DNA from: Streptomyces venezuelae
Lineage (GTDB): Bacteria; Actinomycetota; Actinomycetes; Streptomycetales; Streptomycetaceae
NCBI RefSeq assembly: GCF_008642355.1
Contig: NZ_CP029193.1
Span: forward strand, 3,620,001 to 3,684,000
Reading direction: 5' to 3'
Length of the DNA stretch: 64,000 bases
The notes beneath the pieces are model-generated. The model searched no databases. It was not told the origin of the DNA and was given only the letters and a program-made list of their open reading frames with translations. Positions within the stretch are counted from its first letter, which is position 1; each line of letters opens with the position of its first letter. This document shows, piece by piece, positions 1-7,657 of this stretch. Both the position numbers and the translations under genes were made by a program.

Positions 1-197
1 AGCTCATGGAGGAGCTGGGCCTTGCTGGAGGAGGAGATGCCCACCACCGCCACCATCGTCGCTATGCCTATCGCGATGCCCAGCGCCGACAGGACCACCC
101 GCAGCGGGCGGCTGCGCAGCCCCGCCGAGCCCACGTGCAGGACGTCGCGGGGGCCGAGGCGTGCCGCTCGCAGGGCGCGGCGTCCGCGCGCCGTCAT
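1..197 (-). CDS. MacB/FtsX-type ABC transporter permease, N-terminal fragment
   Basis: Only the first 65 codons are visible; the gene runs off the left edge. It starts at an ATG at 197 whose ATGA overlaps the stop of the upstream ATPase gene, so the two are translationally coupled. The visible protein has a short arginine-rich cytoplasmic start followed by one hydrophobic helix (about residues 29-50, LRVVLSALGIAIGIATMVAV), as at the start of MacB-type permeases, where a periplasmic-type domain follows the first helix. With the adaptor and ATPase upstream it should form a tripartite-like exporter. Substrate unknown. Confidence 0.85.
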   Translation of the reverse strand, partial: MTARGRRALRAARLGPRDVLHVGSAGLRSRPLRVVLSALGIAIGIATMVAVVGISSSSKAQLLHE

Positions 198-913
198 GCC
201 GCGGCCTCCGCGCCCCGCGTGTCCGCGACGATCTGCCCGTCCCTGATCCGCACCTGCCGCGGCAGCCGTTCGGCGATCTCCGTGTCGTGGGTGATGACGG
301 CGATGGTCGCGCCCTCCGCGTTCAGGTCGTGCAGCAGGGCCATGACGGCCTCGCCGGATTCGGAGTCGAGCGCGCCGGTGGGCTCGTCGGCCAGGAGCAG
401 GTCGGGTTCGCCGACCACGGCGCGGGCGATGGCGACGCGCTGTTTCTGGCCGCCGGACAGTTCGTGCGGACGGTGGCGCATGCGGTCGGCGAGACCGACG
501 CGTTCCAGGGCGTACGCGGCCCTGCGGCGCCGTTCCGCGCGCGGGAGACCGGAGTAGAGCAGGCCCTCGGCGACGTTGTCGCGGGCGCTGATGCCCGGGA
601 CCAGGTGGAACGCCTGGAAGACGAAGCCGATGTGCCGGGCGCGCAGGGCGGACAGGCTGCGGTCCGTCAGGGTCGCGATGTCGTGGCCCGCGATGGCCAC
701 CGAGCCCGCCGTGGGGCGGTCCAGGGTGCCGATGATGTGCAGGAGCGTCGACTTGCCGGAGCCGGACGGGCCGACGATGGCGAGGAGTTCACCGGCACCG
801 ACGGTCAGGTCGACTCCGCGGAGCGCGGCGACCCCGCCCGGGTACTCCTTGGTGACCCCGGCCAGGTCCACGACCGTGGGGGCCGCGCTGATCGGCGTAG
901 AGGAGTCGGTCAT
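194..913 (-). CDS. ABC transporter ATP-binding protein, MacB/LolD type
   Basis: 239 aa, normal length for this family. It shows Walker A (GPSGSGKST, residues 48-56), Q-loop Q100, signature LSGGQ (152-156), Walker B LLLADE (172-177) and an H-loop (ITHD, about 209). The motif DEPTGALD is typical of the MacB/LolD group that powers FtsX-like permeases. The gene lies between the adaptor gene (4-bp overlap at 910-913) and the permease gene (ATGA overlap), so it is the motor of an exporter of lipoproteins, peptides or drugs. Function at family level is secure; the substrate is not. Confidence 0.93.
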   Translation of the reverse strand: MTDSSTPISAAPTVVDLAGVTKEYPGGVAALRGVDLTVGAGELLAIVGPSGSGKSTLLHIIGTLDRPTAGSVAIAGHDIATLTDRSLSALRARHIGFVFQAFHLVPGISARDNVAEGLLYSGLPRAERRRRAAYALERVGLADRMRHRPHELSGGQKQRVAIARAVVGEPDLLLADEPTGALDSESGEAVMALLHDLNAEGATIAVITHDTEIAERLPRQVRIRDGQIVADTRGAEAAA

Positions 914-1980
914 GGTTTTGGTACTCCTACCTTCGTGCCCTCCCGCAGGCCTCCGCCGCTCACCTCGACCCGGCCCTGCCCGAACATGCCGAGCTCGACC
1001 TTCACCTCACGCGTGCGGGCGCCGTCGACGATCTGGACGCCGAAGCCGCCACCGGGCAGTGCGAGGAGGGCGTTGACGGGGACGGAGAGGACGTTCTCGC
1101 GGGTCTCGCCGGTGAGGTTCACGGTGACCGGCGACTGGTCGAAGCCGTCGACCTCGCCGGGATCGTCGAAGGTGACGGTGACGGGGATCTTGGGGGTCTT
1201 GTCACCGGGGTCGTCGCCCGGCTTCGCGGTCCTGCCGACGGCGGCGACCTTGCCCTTGACCGTCGTGCCGTCCGGGAGCGTCACCGTGACCTTCGTGCCC
1301 TTCTTCGCCGAGTCGCCCTCCGCCACGTCCAGCTGGACGCGTACGACGCGTTCGGAGCCGGTCGTCGACAGGACCGGTCTGCCGGGCGCGACCTGGTCGC
1401 CGACGGCCGAGCCCGTGGACTTCACGCGGACCGCGGAGGGCTGGAACGAGATCTGGTCGGGGCCCACGCGGCCGGTCTGCTTGCGGTCGTGGACCTTCTG
1501 CCACCGCTTGACCGCGGCCGCGGTGCCGTCGGTGTACGTGTCGTCGACGGCGAGCCCGGAGCCGTAGCCGAGCGCGACGAGGTTCTCCTCCAGCTGGCGG
1601 ACGTCGTTGCCCTTGTCGCCGCTCTTCAGCGTGCGGTACATGGGTTCGGTGCCGTACATGAGGCGGACGGGCGCGCCGTCGACCTCGTAGAGCCGTCCGT
1701 CGCGGCCGATGTTCGAGCCGGTGTCGGGGGCCCACGTGAGCGTGCCCGTCGTACCGGCGTTGATCTTGCGCTCCTTGGCGTAGCCGAGGGTCCCGTCGAC
1801 CTGAGTGCCGCTGCTGAGGTCGCCGCGTGCTACCGACGCGGTGGCCGGCGGCAGGCCCGCCGCACGGTGGGCGGTGTTCTCCTTGCCGCCCACGTCGGCG
1901 AGCGCGCTGACGGCGATCCCGCCGCCGGTGACGGCGAGCAGCGCGACCACGGTGGCGAAGACGGCGGTACGGCGCCTCAC
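910..1980 (-). CDS. Efflux adaptor (HlyD/RND-adaptor-like) with peptidoglycan-binding domain
   Basis: About 356 aa, starting at a GTG (1980) that overlaps the lipoprotein stop as GTGA. An in-frame extension upstream to 2304 exists but overlaps the lipoprotein gene and has shadow composition, so I reject it. There is an N-terminal membrane anchor (about residues 6-26). A peptidoglycan_binding_1-like module follows (around LKSGDKGNDVRQLEENL, then the YGSG and AVKRWQ segments), and then beta-barrel/lipoyl-type adaptor segments (VVRVQLDVAEGD, GTKVTVTLPDG, VPVNALLALPGG). This layout is known for Gram-positive adaptors that join MacB-type ABC pumps to the cell wall. Confidence 0.88.
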   Translation of the reverse strand: MRRRTAVFATVVALLAVTGGGIAVSALADVGGKENTAHRAAGLPPATASVARGDLSSGTQVDGTLGYAKERKINAGTTGTLTWAPDTGSNIGRDGRLYEVDGAPVRLMYGTEPMYRTLKSGDKGNDVRQLEENLVALGYGSGLAVDDTYTDGTAAAVKRWQKVHDRKQTGRVGPDQISFQPSAVRVKSTGSAVGDQVAPGRPVLSTTGSERVVRVQLDVAEGDSAKKGTKVTVTLPDGTTVKGKVAAVGRTAKPGDDPGDKTPKIPVTVTFDDPGEVDGFDQSPVTVNLTGETRENVLSVPVNALLALPGGGFGVQIVDGARTREVKVELGMFGQGRVEVSGGGLREGTKVGVPKP

Positions 1981-2504
1981 TTGACGATGCCCTTGCACGC
2001 CTCGGCGGCCTTCTCCATCTTCTTGGCCTCGGCGCCCTTGGGCATGGGCTGGGCCTGCATCGCGCCGCCGTCGAACTTCGGGTCGGGCATGTCGAACCCG
2101 TTCCTGCGCATGCACTGGGCGTACTTGAGCATCTTGTCCTTGTCGGCCTGCGAGGGGCCCTTGCCCGACCGGCCGCCGCCCGCGCCGCACTTCTTCAGGG
2201 CGGCCTCCATCTTCTCCTTGCTCATGTCGCCGCCGATGGTGATGCCGCGGACGTCCTCGCCGGACTTGGGCTCGGCCACCTCGAGGCCCTGCTTGCGCAG
2301 GCACTCGCGCTCCTTGAACGCCTTGTCGGCGTCGGCGCCCTTCCCGCCGTCGGCGCTGTCCGAGGACGAACCGGACGCGGAGTCCGAGCCGGAGTCACCG
2401 GAACAGGCCCCGGCGAACAGCGCGAGTGCGGCGAGCGCGGACGCGAAGACGACCGAGCGGGTACGCGGCAAAAGAGCGGGGCGGGTCGTGCGGGCGGTCC
2501 TCAT
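1977..2504 (-). CDS. Secreted lipoprotein with two Cys-containing repeats
   Basis: 175 aa. A signal peptide ends in a lipobox-like LFAGAC, followed by a Ser/Asp/Gly-rich linker. The mature part looks like two tandem repeats of about 45 residues. Each has an early Cys followed by (L/M)R(K/R)(Q/N)G and an (E/D)PK segment (ECLRKQGLEVAEPK and QCMRRNGFDMPDPK), and each ends with a second Cys before the next repeat or the C-terminus, so disulfides are possible. It is the first gene of the export operon, so it may be an accessory or sensing lipoprotein for the pump and the divergent two-component system. No biochemical role can be assigned. Confidence 0.85.
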   Translation of the reverse strand: MRTARTTRPALLPRTRSVVFASALAALALFAGACSGDSGSDSASGSSSDSADGGKGADADKAFKERECLRKQGLEVAEPKSGEDVRGITIGGDMSKEKMEAALKKCGAGGGRSGKGPSQADKDKMLKYAQCMRRNGFDMPDPKFDGGAMQAQPMPKGAEAKKMEKAAEACKGIVK

Positions 2505-2639
2505 GAGGCTTCCCCTTCACCTGTGGCGTGACTGATGTGACAGGACTGACGCGCACAGGCTGGCGGGGAGGCGGGTTTCGTTTCTCTCCACGGAGACGCT
2601 TACACCGGCGAAAGGTCACTCTCAGGTACACAGGGCGGC
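2505..2639. promoter_or_regulatory. Divergent promoter region between lipoprotein operon and two-component genes
   Basis: 135 bp separate two outward-facing operons, so both promoters must lie here. I find no convincing -35/-10 pair or strong operator palindrome. An AAAGGTCACTCTCAGGTACA stretch precedes the regulator start. The arrangement suggests the response regulator controls both directions, but that is inference. Confidence 0.4.
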
Positions 2640-3308
2640 ATGCGCGTACTGCTGGTGGAGGACGAGGAATTCCTGGCCGAGATGATCGCCGACGGGCTGC
2701 GCCGCGACGCACTCGCCGTCGACGTCGCCGCCGACGGCCTCACCGCGCTGCGGAAACTGCAGCTCGGCGAGTACGACGTGCTCATCCTCGACCGCGACCT
2801 GCCGGGCGTGCACGGCGACGAGGTGTGCCGCCGCGTCGTCGAGCAGCGGCTCCTGACCCGGGTCCTGATGCTGACGGCGGCGGGCACGGTGCGTGACCGG
2901 GTGGCGGGTCTGGGGCTCGGCGCGGACGACTACCTGACCAAGCCATTCGCGTACGACGAGCTGCTCGCCCGCGTGCTCGCCCTCGGCCGCCGCGCCCGGC
3001 CCGCGCTGCCGCCGGTGATCGAACGGGCCGGTCTGGTCCTGGACACCGCGCGCCGCCAGGCCGCCAGGGACGGGCGGCATCTGGCGCTGTCCCGCAAGGA
3101 GTTCGCGGTCCTGGAGGCGCTGCTCCGGGCGGACGGCGCGGTGGTCAGCGGCGAGGACCTGATCGAGCAGGTCTGGGAGGAGGACACCAGCTACCGCACC
3201 AACGCGGTCCGCGTCACCCTCTCCAAACTCCGCGCGAAGCTCGGCGAGCCGCCGGTGGTGGAGACCGTGCCGGGGGCCGGATACCGGATCGCGGGCCCTT
3301 CCCTGTGA
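2640..3308 (+). CDS. OmpR-family response regulator
   Basis: 222 aa. The receiver domain (about 1-115) has the acidic pair E7/D8, phospho-acceptor D51 (VLILDRD) and the switch lysine in DDYLTKPF. A winged-helix Trans_reg_C domain follows (about 125-220, ending VPGAGYRIAG). The kinase gene begins at an overlapping GTGA. The gene is divergent from the MacB-type export operon, a common arrangement in which the pair senses an antimicrobial or envelope stress and switches the pump on. Family certain; signal unknown. Confidence 0.95.
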   Translation: MRVLLVEDEEFLAEMIADGLRRDALAVDVAADGLTALRKLQLGEYDVLILDRDLPGVHGDEVCRRVVEQRLLTRVLMLTAAGTVRDRVAGLGLGADDYLTKPFAYDELLARVLALGRRARPALPPVIERAGLVLDTARRQAARDGRHLALSRKEFAVLEALLRADGAVVSGEDLIEQVWEEDTSYRTNAVRVTLSKLRAKLGEPPVVETVPGAGYRIAGPSL

Positions 3309-4567
3309 GCCGGACGAGCCGGACGAGCGGGACGAGCGGGTCCGCGCCGCGCCCCCTCGGGGCGCGGATGAGCAGCGAGCGCGCCCGGCTGACCGCCCTC
3401 TACGGAGGGCTGCTCGTGCTGGCGGGCGCCCTGCTGACCGGGCTCGTGTACCTGCTCGTGCAGCAAGGCCTGTACACGTCGATCAGTTCAGCCGTGACCA
3501 CGGCCGTGCCGCGCGACCCGACGCCGCCGTGGCGGCACGCCTCCCCGTTCCCGGTGGCGTCCGCGGTGCCCGCCCAGCGCCTCCGGGGCACGACGCCGGA
3601 CGCCGACAGGAGCGGTCTCGCCGTGACGAAGATCAGCGACCTCGCGGGGGAGGCGGCGCTCAGCCGCCTCCTGACGGTCTCGGTGATCGTCTTCACCGTG
3701 TACGCCGTCCTGTCCATCGCCCTCGCCTGGTGGATGGCGGGCCGGGTCCTGCGCCCGGTCGGGGTGATCACCGACCTCGCGCGGCGGCTCTCCGGCGCGA
3801 ACCTGCACGAGCGGATCGCGCTGGCCGCGCCGCCGGGCGAGCTGAAGCGCCTCGCGGACACCTTCGACGAGATGCTGGACCGCATAGAGCGTCTGGTCGG
3901 CGCGCAGCAGCGGTTCGCGGCCGACGCGGCGCACGAGCTGCGCACACCGCTGGCCGTGCAGCGGGCGGCCGCCGAGATCGGTCTCGCCGGTGACCCGGAC
4001 CCGGAACGCGTGGCGAGGATCCGTACGAAACTCATCTCCGTCGCCGACGACAGCGAGCACCTTGTCGAGGGGCTGCTGCTGCTCGCCGACTCGGAGCAGG
4101 GTCTGGAGCGGCGGGAGCCCGTCGCCGTGGACGTCCTCGCGCACGCGGTCGCGGACGGTCTCGCCGATGAGGCGGCGGCGCGCGGCGTCACGGTGTCCGT
4201 GCGGGCGGAGCCGCTGACGGTGACGGGAGACGGCGTGCTCCTCGACCGGCTGGTCCACAACCTGGTGGCGAACGCGGTGCGCTACAACGCCCCCGAGGGT
4301 CGGGTGAGCGTCGCCGTCGGCGCCGACGGCACGCTGGAGGTCGCCAACACGGGCCCGGAGGTCCCGCCGGACACCGTCCCGCATCTCTTCGAACCCTTCC
4401 GGCGCCTGCACGAGCGGACGCACGCGCGGGGTGAGGGTGCGGGCCTCGGTCTGTCGATCGTGTCGGCGATCGCGCAGGCGCACGAGGCGGAGGTGATGGC
4501 TGAGGCGAACGGCGAGGGCGGCGGCCTGAGGGTGCGGGTGGTCTTCGCCCCCGCTCCGGCCGCGTGA
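3305..4567 (+). CDS. Membrane sensor histidine kinase
   Basis: 420 aa from the GTG that overlaps the regulator stop (GTGA). An in-frame ATG at 3368 could also be the start, because the first 20 residues are low-complexity Thr/Ser/Arg. There are two transmembrane helices (about 33-53 and 122-145) around a short extracellular loop. A HAMP region follows, then the H-box with H210 (AAHELRTP), an N-box (LVANAVRYN), and G-boxes (ANTGPE, GAGLGLSIV). This is a complete EnvZ/CpxA-like kinase, the partner of the preceding regulator. Confidence 0.95.
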   Translation: MSRTSRTSGTSGSAPRPLGARMSSERARLTALYGGLLVLAGALLTGLVYLLVQQGLYTSISSAVTTAVPRDPTPPWRHASPFPVASAVPAQRLRGTTPDADRSGLAVTKISDLAGEAALSRLLTVSVIVFTVYAVLSIALAWWMAGRVLRPVGVITDLARRLSGANLHERIALAAPPGELKRLADTFDEMLDRIERLVGAQQRFAADAAHELRTPLAVQRAAAEIGLAGDPDPERVARIRTKLISVADDSEHLVEGLLLLADSEQGLERREPVAVDVLAHAVADGLADEAAARGVTVSVRAEPLTVTGDGVLLDRLVHNLVANAVRYNAPEGRVSVAVGADGTLEVANTGPEVPPDTVPHLFEPFRRLHERTHARGEGAGLGLSIVSAIAQAHEAEVMAEANGEGGGLRVRVVFAPAPAA

Positions 4568-4577
4568 GGTGCCCGGT

Positions 4578-4594
4578 CCCCGGCCGGGCCGGGG
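4578..4594. terminator. Hairpin between convergent kinase and SIS-domain genes
   Basis: CCCCGGC-CGG-GCCGGGG is a perfect 7-bp stem with a 3-nt loop, placed between two genes that end head-on. There is no T-run, as is usual for Streptomyces terminators. It can serve both directions. Confidence 0.5.
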
Positions 4595-4600
4595 CGGCAC

Positions 4601-5392
4601 TCAGTGCCGGTAGAAGATGCGGTCCCCGTACTCCTGGAAGACCCGCCCGTTCCAGTCGTGTCCGCCGTCCACGTTCCCGGACCGCAGCACGGGCGGCTGG
4701 ATGCCGCGCTCGGCGAGCTTCTCGATCGCCGCCGCCGTCATGGCCTGCATCAGCGCGTTGGTGACGACGCTCGACGCGGGCCCGAACGGGGCGTCGACCC
4801 CGTCGAGGGAGAGCTCCGCGTCGCCGACGCCGACCTTGGAGTCGACGACCACGTCGCAGTGGTCCTTCAGGAAGGTGCCGGAGACGTGCCGGGAGCGGGT
4901 CTCCGTCGCGTACGCCACCGACGTCACGCCGATGACCTTGAGGCCGAGCGCGCGGGCGTTCATCGCCATCTCCACCGGCAGCGAGTTCCGCCCGGAGAGC
5001 GAGATGATCACGAGAACGTCGCCGGGGCGGGCCGGCGAGGAGTCGAGGACGGCGCCCGCGAGGCCGTCGACGCGCTCCAGGGCGGAGCCCAGCGTGGCGG
5101 GCATCACGTCCACGCCGACCACTCCGGGGACGGCGAGGAGGTTGATGAGGGCGAGGCCGCCCGCGCGGTAGACGACGTCCTGGGCGGCCAGCGAGGAGTG
5201 CCCGGCGCCGAAGGCGAAGAGGCGTCCGCCGGATTCGACGGCGTCGGCGAGCAGCGTGCCCGCGTCGGCCACGCTGCCGGACTCCTCGTCCCGCACTTTC
5301 TGGAGCAGTCCGATGGCGGCGTCGAAATACCGGCCCGCCGTCTTGCTCTCGCCGTTCCCGCTGCTCCCACTGCTCCCGCTCTTCGAGCTCAT
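4601..5392 (-). CDS. SIS-domain (sugar isomerase-like) protein
   Basis: About 263 aa. It has a Ser/Gly-rich start and then a SIS (sugar isomerase) fold with a phosphosugar-type loop (FAFGAGHSSLAAQD) and a second Ser-rich turn (VIISLSGRNSLPVEMA). Such proteins bind phosphosugars; the family resembles the uncharacterised UPF0309 group. I choose the ATG at 5392 because a TTGACA (complement of 5424-5429) and CAACGT (complement of 5400-5405) are 18 bp apart and end 7 nt before it, predicting a leaderless message. A GTG (5401) and an ATG (5398) are alternatives. It is divergent from dmdR1. Confidence 0.85.
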   Translation of the reverse strand: MSSKSGSSGSSGNGESKTAGRYFDAAIGLLQKVRDEESGSVADAGTLLADAVESGGRLFAFGAGHSSLAAQDVVYRAGGLALINLLAVPGVVGVDVMPATLGSALERVDGLAGAVLDSSPARPGDVLVIISLSGRNSLPVEMAMNARALGLKVIGVTSVAYATETRSRHVSGTFLKDHCDVVVDSKVGVGDAELSLDGVDAPFGPASSVVTNALMQAMTAAAIEKLAERGIQPPVLRSGNVDGGHDWNGRVFQEYGDRIFYRH

Positions 5393-5477
5393 TCGCATCA
5401 CGTTGCGGTCTGGACCAGCGCCCTGTCAACACCGTCACAGGCCGGTACGGGGCGGGAATTCCACCGGCGCGGCACGG

Positions 5478-5500
5478 TTGTCAGTGGTATGCGTCAGAAT
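5478..5500 (+). promoter_or_regulatory. Candidate DNA-damage (PafBC/RecA-NDp type) promoter of dmdR1
   Basis: TTGTCAGTG at 5478-5486, 8 bp, then CAGAAT at 5495-5500. This matches the actinobacterial damage-promoter pattern TTGTC(A/G)GTG-N8-TANNNT except for the first base of the -10. Transcription would begin near 5507, giving a leader of about 36 nt with a GAGGGG ribosome site before the dmdR1 ATG. Confidence 0.5.
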
Positions 5501-5542
5501 TGAGGGCAGGGCCAGCGCACGAGCGAATTCTGAGGGGCACCC

Positions 5543-6235
5543 ATGTCGGGGCTGATTGACACCACTGAGATGTATTTGCGCACCATCCTCGAGCTGGAGG
5601 AGGAAGGTGTGGTCCCCATGCGCGCCCGGATCGCGGAGCGGCTGGACCAGAGCGGACCGACGGTGAGCCAGACCGTGGCGCGCATGGAGCGCGACGGCCT
5701 GGTCGCGGTCGCGAGCGACCGTCACCTGGAGCTCACCGAGGAGGGCCGCAGGCTCGCCACGCGCGTGATGCGCAAGCACCGTCTGGCGGAGTGTCTGCTC
5801 GTCGACGTGATCGGGCTCGAGTGGGAGCAGGTGCACGCCGAGGCCTGCCGCTGGGAGCACGTGATGAGCGAGGCCGTGGAGCGTCGCGTCCTGGAGCTCC
5901 TGCGCCACCCCACCGAGTCTCCGTACGGCAACCCGATCCCGGGCCTGGAGGAGCTGGGCGAGAAGGACGGCGCGGACCCGTTCCTGGACGAGGGCATGGT
6001 CTCCCTGTCGGAGCTCGACCCGGGCTCCGAGGGCAAGACGGTCGTGGTGCGCCGCATCGGCGAGCCGATCCAGACGGACGCCCAGCTGATGTACACGCTG
6101 CGGCGGGCCGGTGTGCAGCCGGGTTCCGTGGTGAGCGTGACGGAGTCCGCGGGCGGGGTCCTGGTGGGCAGCAGCGGCGAGGCCGCCGAGCTCACCGCGG
6201 AGACCGCGTCGCACGTCTTCGTCGCCAAGCGCTGA
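5543..6235 (+). CDS. dmdR1: Iron-dependent transcriptional repressor, DtxR/IdeR family (DmdR1)
   Basis: 230 aa, the usual length. It has an N-terminal winged-helix domain (1-73), a metal-binding dimerisation domain (74-140) and a C-terminal SH3-like FeoA domain. All metal ligands known in DtxR sit at identical residue numbers: M10, C102, E105 and H106 (primary site) and H79, E83 and H98 (ancillary site). In Streptomyces this protein represses siderophore synthesis and uptake genes through 19-bp iron boxes when Fe2+ is plentiful. A possible target, an iron-siderophore-type importer, begins at 61.1 kb. A GAGGGG ribosome site precedes the ATG. Confidence 0.95.
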   Translation: MSGLIDTTEMYLRTILELEEEGVVPMRARIAERLDQSGPTVSQTVARMERDGLVAVASDRHLELTEEGRRLATRVMRKHRLAECLLVDVIGLEWEQVHAEACRWEHVMSEAVERRVLELLRHPTESPYGNPIPGLEELGEKDGADPFLDEGMVSLSELDPGSEGKTVVVRRIGEPIQTDAQLMYTLRRAGVQPGSVVSVTESAGGVLVGSSGEAAELTAETASHVFVAKR

Positions 6236-6436
6236 GGGATCAGTCAACTTCCGTTGTCGTAGAGGTAGTTGACACGGCCCCGCGAACTGCGCCGGATCGC
6301 GCGGAATCGAAGATTCAGTGCGCGGAATCGCAGCGGCCGAGCGTTTTGCGTGCCAGGCTGTCGCGAGAGGCATATGACCTGAGGGCTCGGAAGGGGCTGG
6401 AGGATGTGCCCGTCTGGTGAGCGCGAACAAGGCGAG

Positions 6437-6464
6437 GGCCCCGGCGCTCAAGAGCGCCGGGGCC
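6437..6464 (+). terminator. Strong hairpin downstream of dmdR1
   Basis: GGCCCCGGCGCT-CAAG-AGCGCCGGGGCC is a perfect 12-bp stem with a 4-nt loop and no T-run. It lies 200 bp after the dmdR1 stop and could end its message or protect its 3' end. Confidence 0.6.
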
Positions 6465-6630
6465 TGTCCTCCCCTGTGCTGACCCGGAGCCCCGAGCTCT
6501 CAGGGTCATTCCCCACGGGCCGGTTTCCCCGAGCGGCCCGCCTCCCGTTTCAGATCTCCCCTCGGCCACGACGGTCAATCCTTGAGTGTGGTCACCCGAA
6601 CGAGGGGTGTTATCGGCGAACCGGCCGCTT

Positions 6631-6646
6631 TCGAAAACAGGTTCGA
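6631..6646. promoter_or_regulatory. Candidate LexA (SOS) box
   Basis: TCGAAAACAGGTTCGA matches the Gram-positive/actinobacterial LexA pattern TCGAAC-N4-GTTCGA at 11 of 12 fixed positions. A -10-like TAGCGT follows directly (6647-6652), so LexA bound here would block a promoter for the hydrolase gene. Confidence 0.5.
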
Positions 6647-6715
6647 TAGCGTGCGGGGGTGTGGAGCAGTACCAGGCGTGAAACCCGGGCGGAACCAAGG
6701 GGGGTGCCAGGAATC

Positions 6716-7579
6716 ATGGTGCGGCGCATCGACGTGACGGGCGCGGGTGGCGTACGCCTCGCCGCCTGGGAGTACGCCGACCCTCCCAAACTCAGGGAGG
6801 CCGACGCGGCACCCGGAGGGGTGCTGTTACTGCACGGCCTGATGGGCCGCGCCTCCCACTGGACGGGCACGGCCCGCTGGCTCGCCGAGCGGCACCGCGC
6901 GGTCGCCCTCGACCAGCGCGGCCACGGCAGGAGCGAGAAGCCCGCCGACGGCCCCTACACCCGCGATGCCTACGTGGACGACGCCGAAGCCGCCCTCGTC
7001 CAGCTCGACCTCGCGCCCGCCGTCCTCATCGGCCACTCCATGGGCGCCCTCACCGCCTGGCAGCTCGCCGCGCGCCGCCCCGACCTCGTCCGGGGCCTCA
7101 TCATCTGCGACATGCGGGCGTCCGCCCTCGGAGCCGCCTCCCAGCGGGAGTGGGAGGACTGGTTCAAGTCCTGGCCGGTGCCGTTCGCGACGCTCGCCGA
7201 CGTACGCAAGTGGTTCGGCGAGGACGACCCCTGGGTGGAGCGTCCCAACCCCGCGCGCGGGGAGTTCTTCGCCGAGGTGATGGCCGAGGGCCCGGACGGC
7301 TGGCGGCCCGTCTTCGACCGCGCCCAGATGCTCAGCTCCCGCGAGACGTGGGTGCACGACGCGCACTGGGAGGAGCTGATCCAGGTCCGCTGCCCCGCAC
7401 TCGTCGTGCGCGGCCAGGACGGCGAGCTCGGCCGGGCGGAGTCCCAGGAGATGGTGCGGGTGCTGCCTCGCGGGGAGTACGCGGAGGTGGCCGACGCGGG
7501 GCACCTCGTGCACTACGACCAGCCGGAGGCGTGGCGGGCCGCCGTCGAACCGTTTCTGGACGGGGTCCTTGCGCGGTGA
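6716..7579 (+). CDS. Alpha/beta-fold hydrolase
   Basis: 287 aa from the ATG at 6716, preceded by AAGGGGGG; an upstream in-frame extension lacks a ribosome site. The fold shows the oxyanion segment LLHGLMG, strand DQRGHG, nucleophile elbow GHSMG, and a late acid/histidine pair (RGQDGE and DAGHLVHYD). This is the complete Ser-Asp-His set of the esterase/C-C hydrolase group. Substrate unknown. A LexA-like box upstream hints at damage-linked expression. It converges on pdxH. Confidence 0.9.
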   Translation: MVRRIDVTGAGGVRLAAWEYADPPKLREADAAPGGVLLLHGLMGRASHWTGTARWLAERHRAVALDQRGHGRSEKPADGPYTRDAYVDDAEAALVQLDLAPAVLIGHSMGALTAWQLAARRPDLVRGLIICDMRASALGAASQREWEDWFKSWPVPFATLADVRKWFGEDDPWVERPNPARGEFFAEVMAEGPDGWRPVFDRAQMLSSRETWVHDAHWEELIQVRCPALVVRGQDGELGRAESQEMVRVLPRGEYAEVADAGHLVHYDQPEAWRAAVEPFLDGVLAR

Positions 7580-7584
7580 ATCGT

Positions 7585-7602
7585 CGCCCCGCGCGTGGGG
7601 CG
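7585..7602. terminator. Hairpin between convergent hydrolase and pdxH
   Basis: CGCCCC-GCGCGT-GGGGCG (6-bp stem) lies 5 bp after the hydrolase stop. The following stretch around TCGTCCTCAATC resembles a sequence common between Streptomyces genes. Confidence 0.4.
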
Positions 7603-7657
7603 CCGTTCGATCGTGGCCTTCGGCCTACTCGTCCTCAATCTCCGGACGGGCTTCCCC

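Larger units (their letters stand above)
6236..6715. other. Intergenic region dmdR1 to hydrolase, with hairpin and SOS-like box
   Basis: 480 bp without a convincing gene. It holds a perfect 12-bp stem hairpin (6437-6464), a LexA-like box (6631-6646) and an AAGGGGGG ribosome-site stretch before the hydrolase ATG. Short open frames here have neither a ribosome site nor codon bias. Confidence 0.6.

Noticed and set aside
910..2304. Adaptor gene extended to a start at 2304
   Set aside because: The extension overlaps the lipoprotein gene out of frame. The GTG at 1980 gives a proper GTGA coupling and a membrane anchor.
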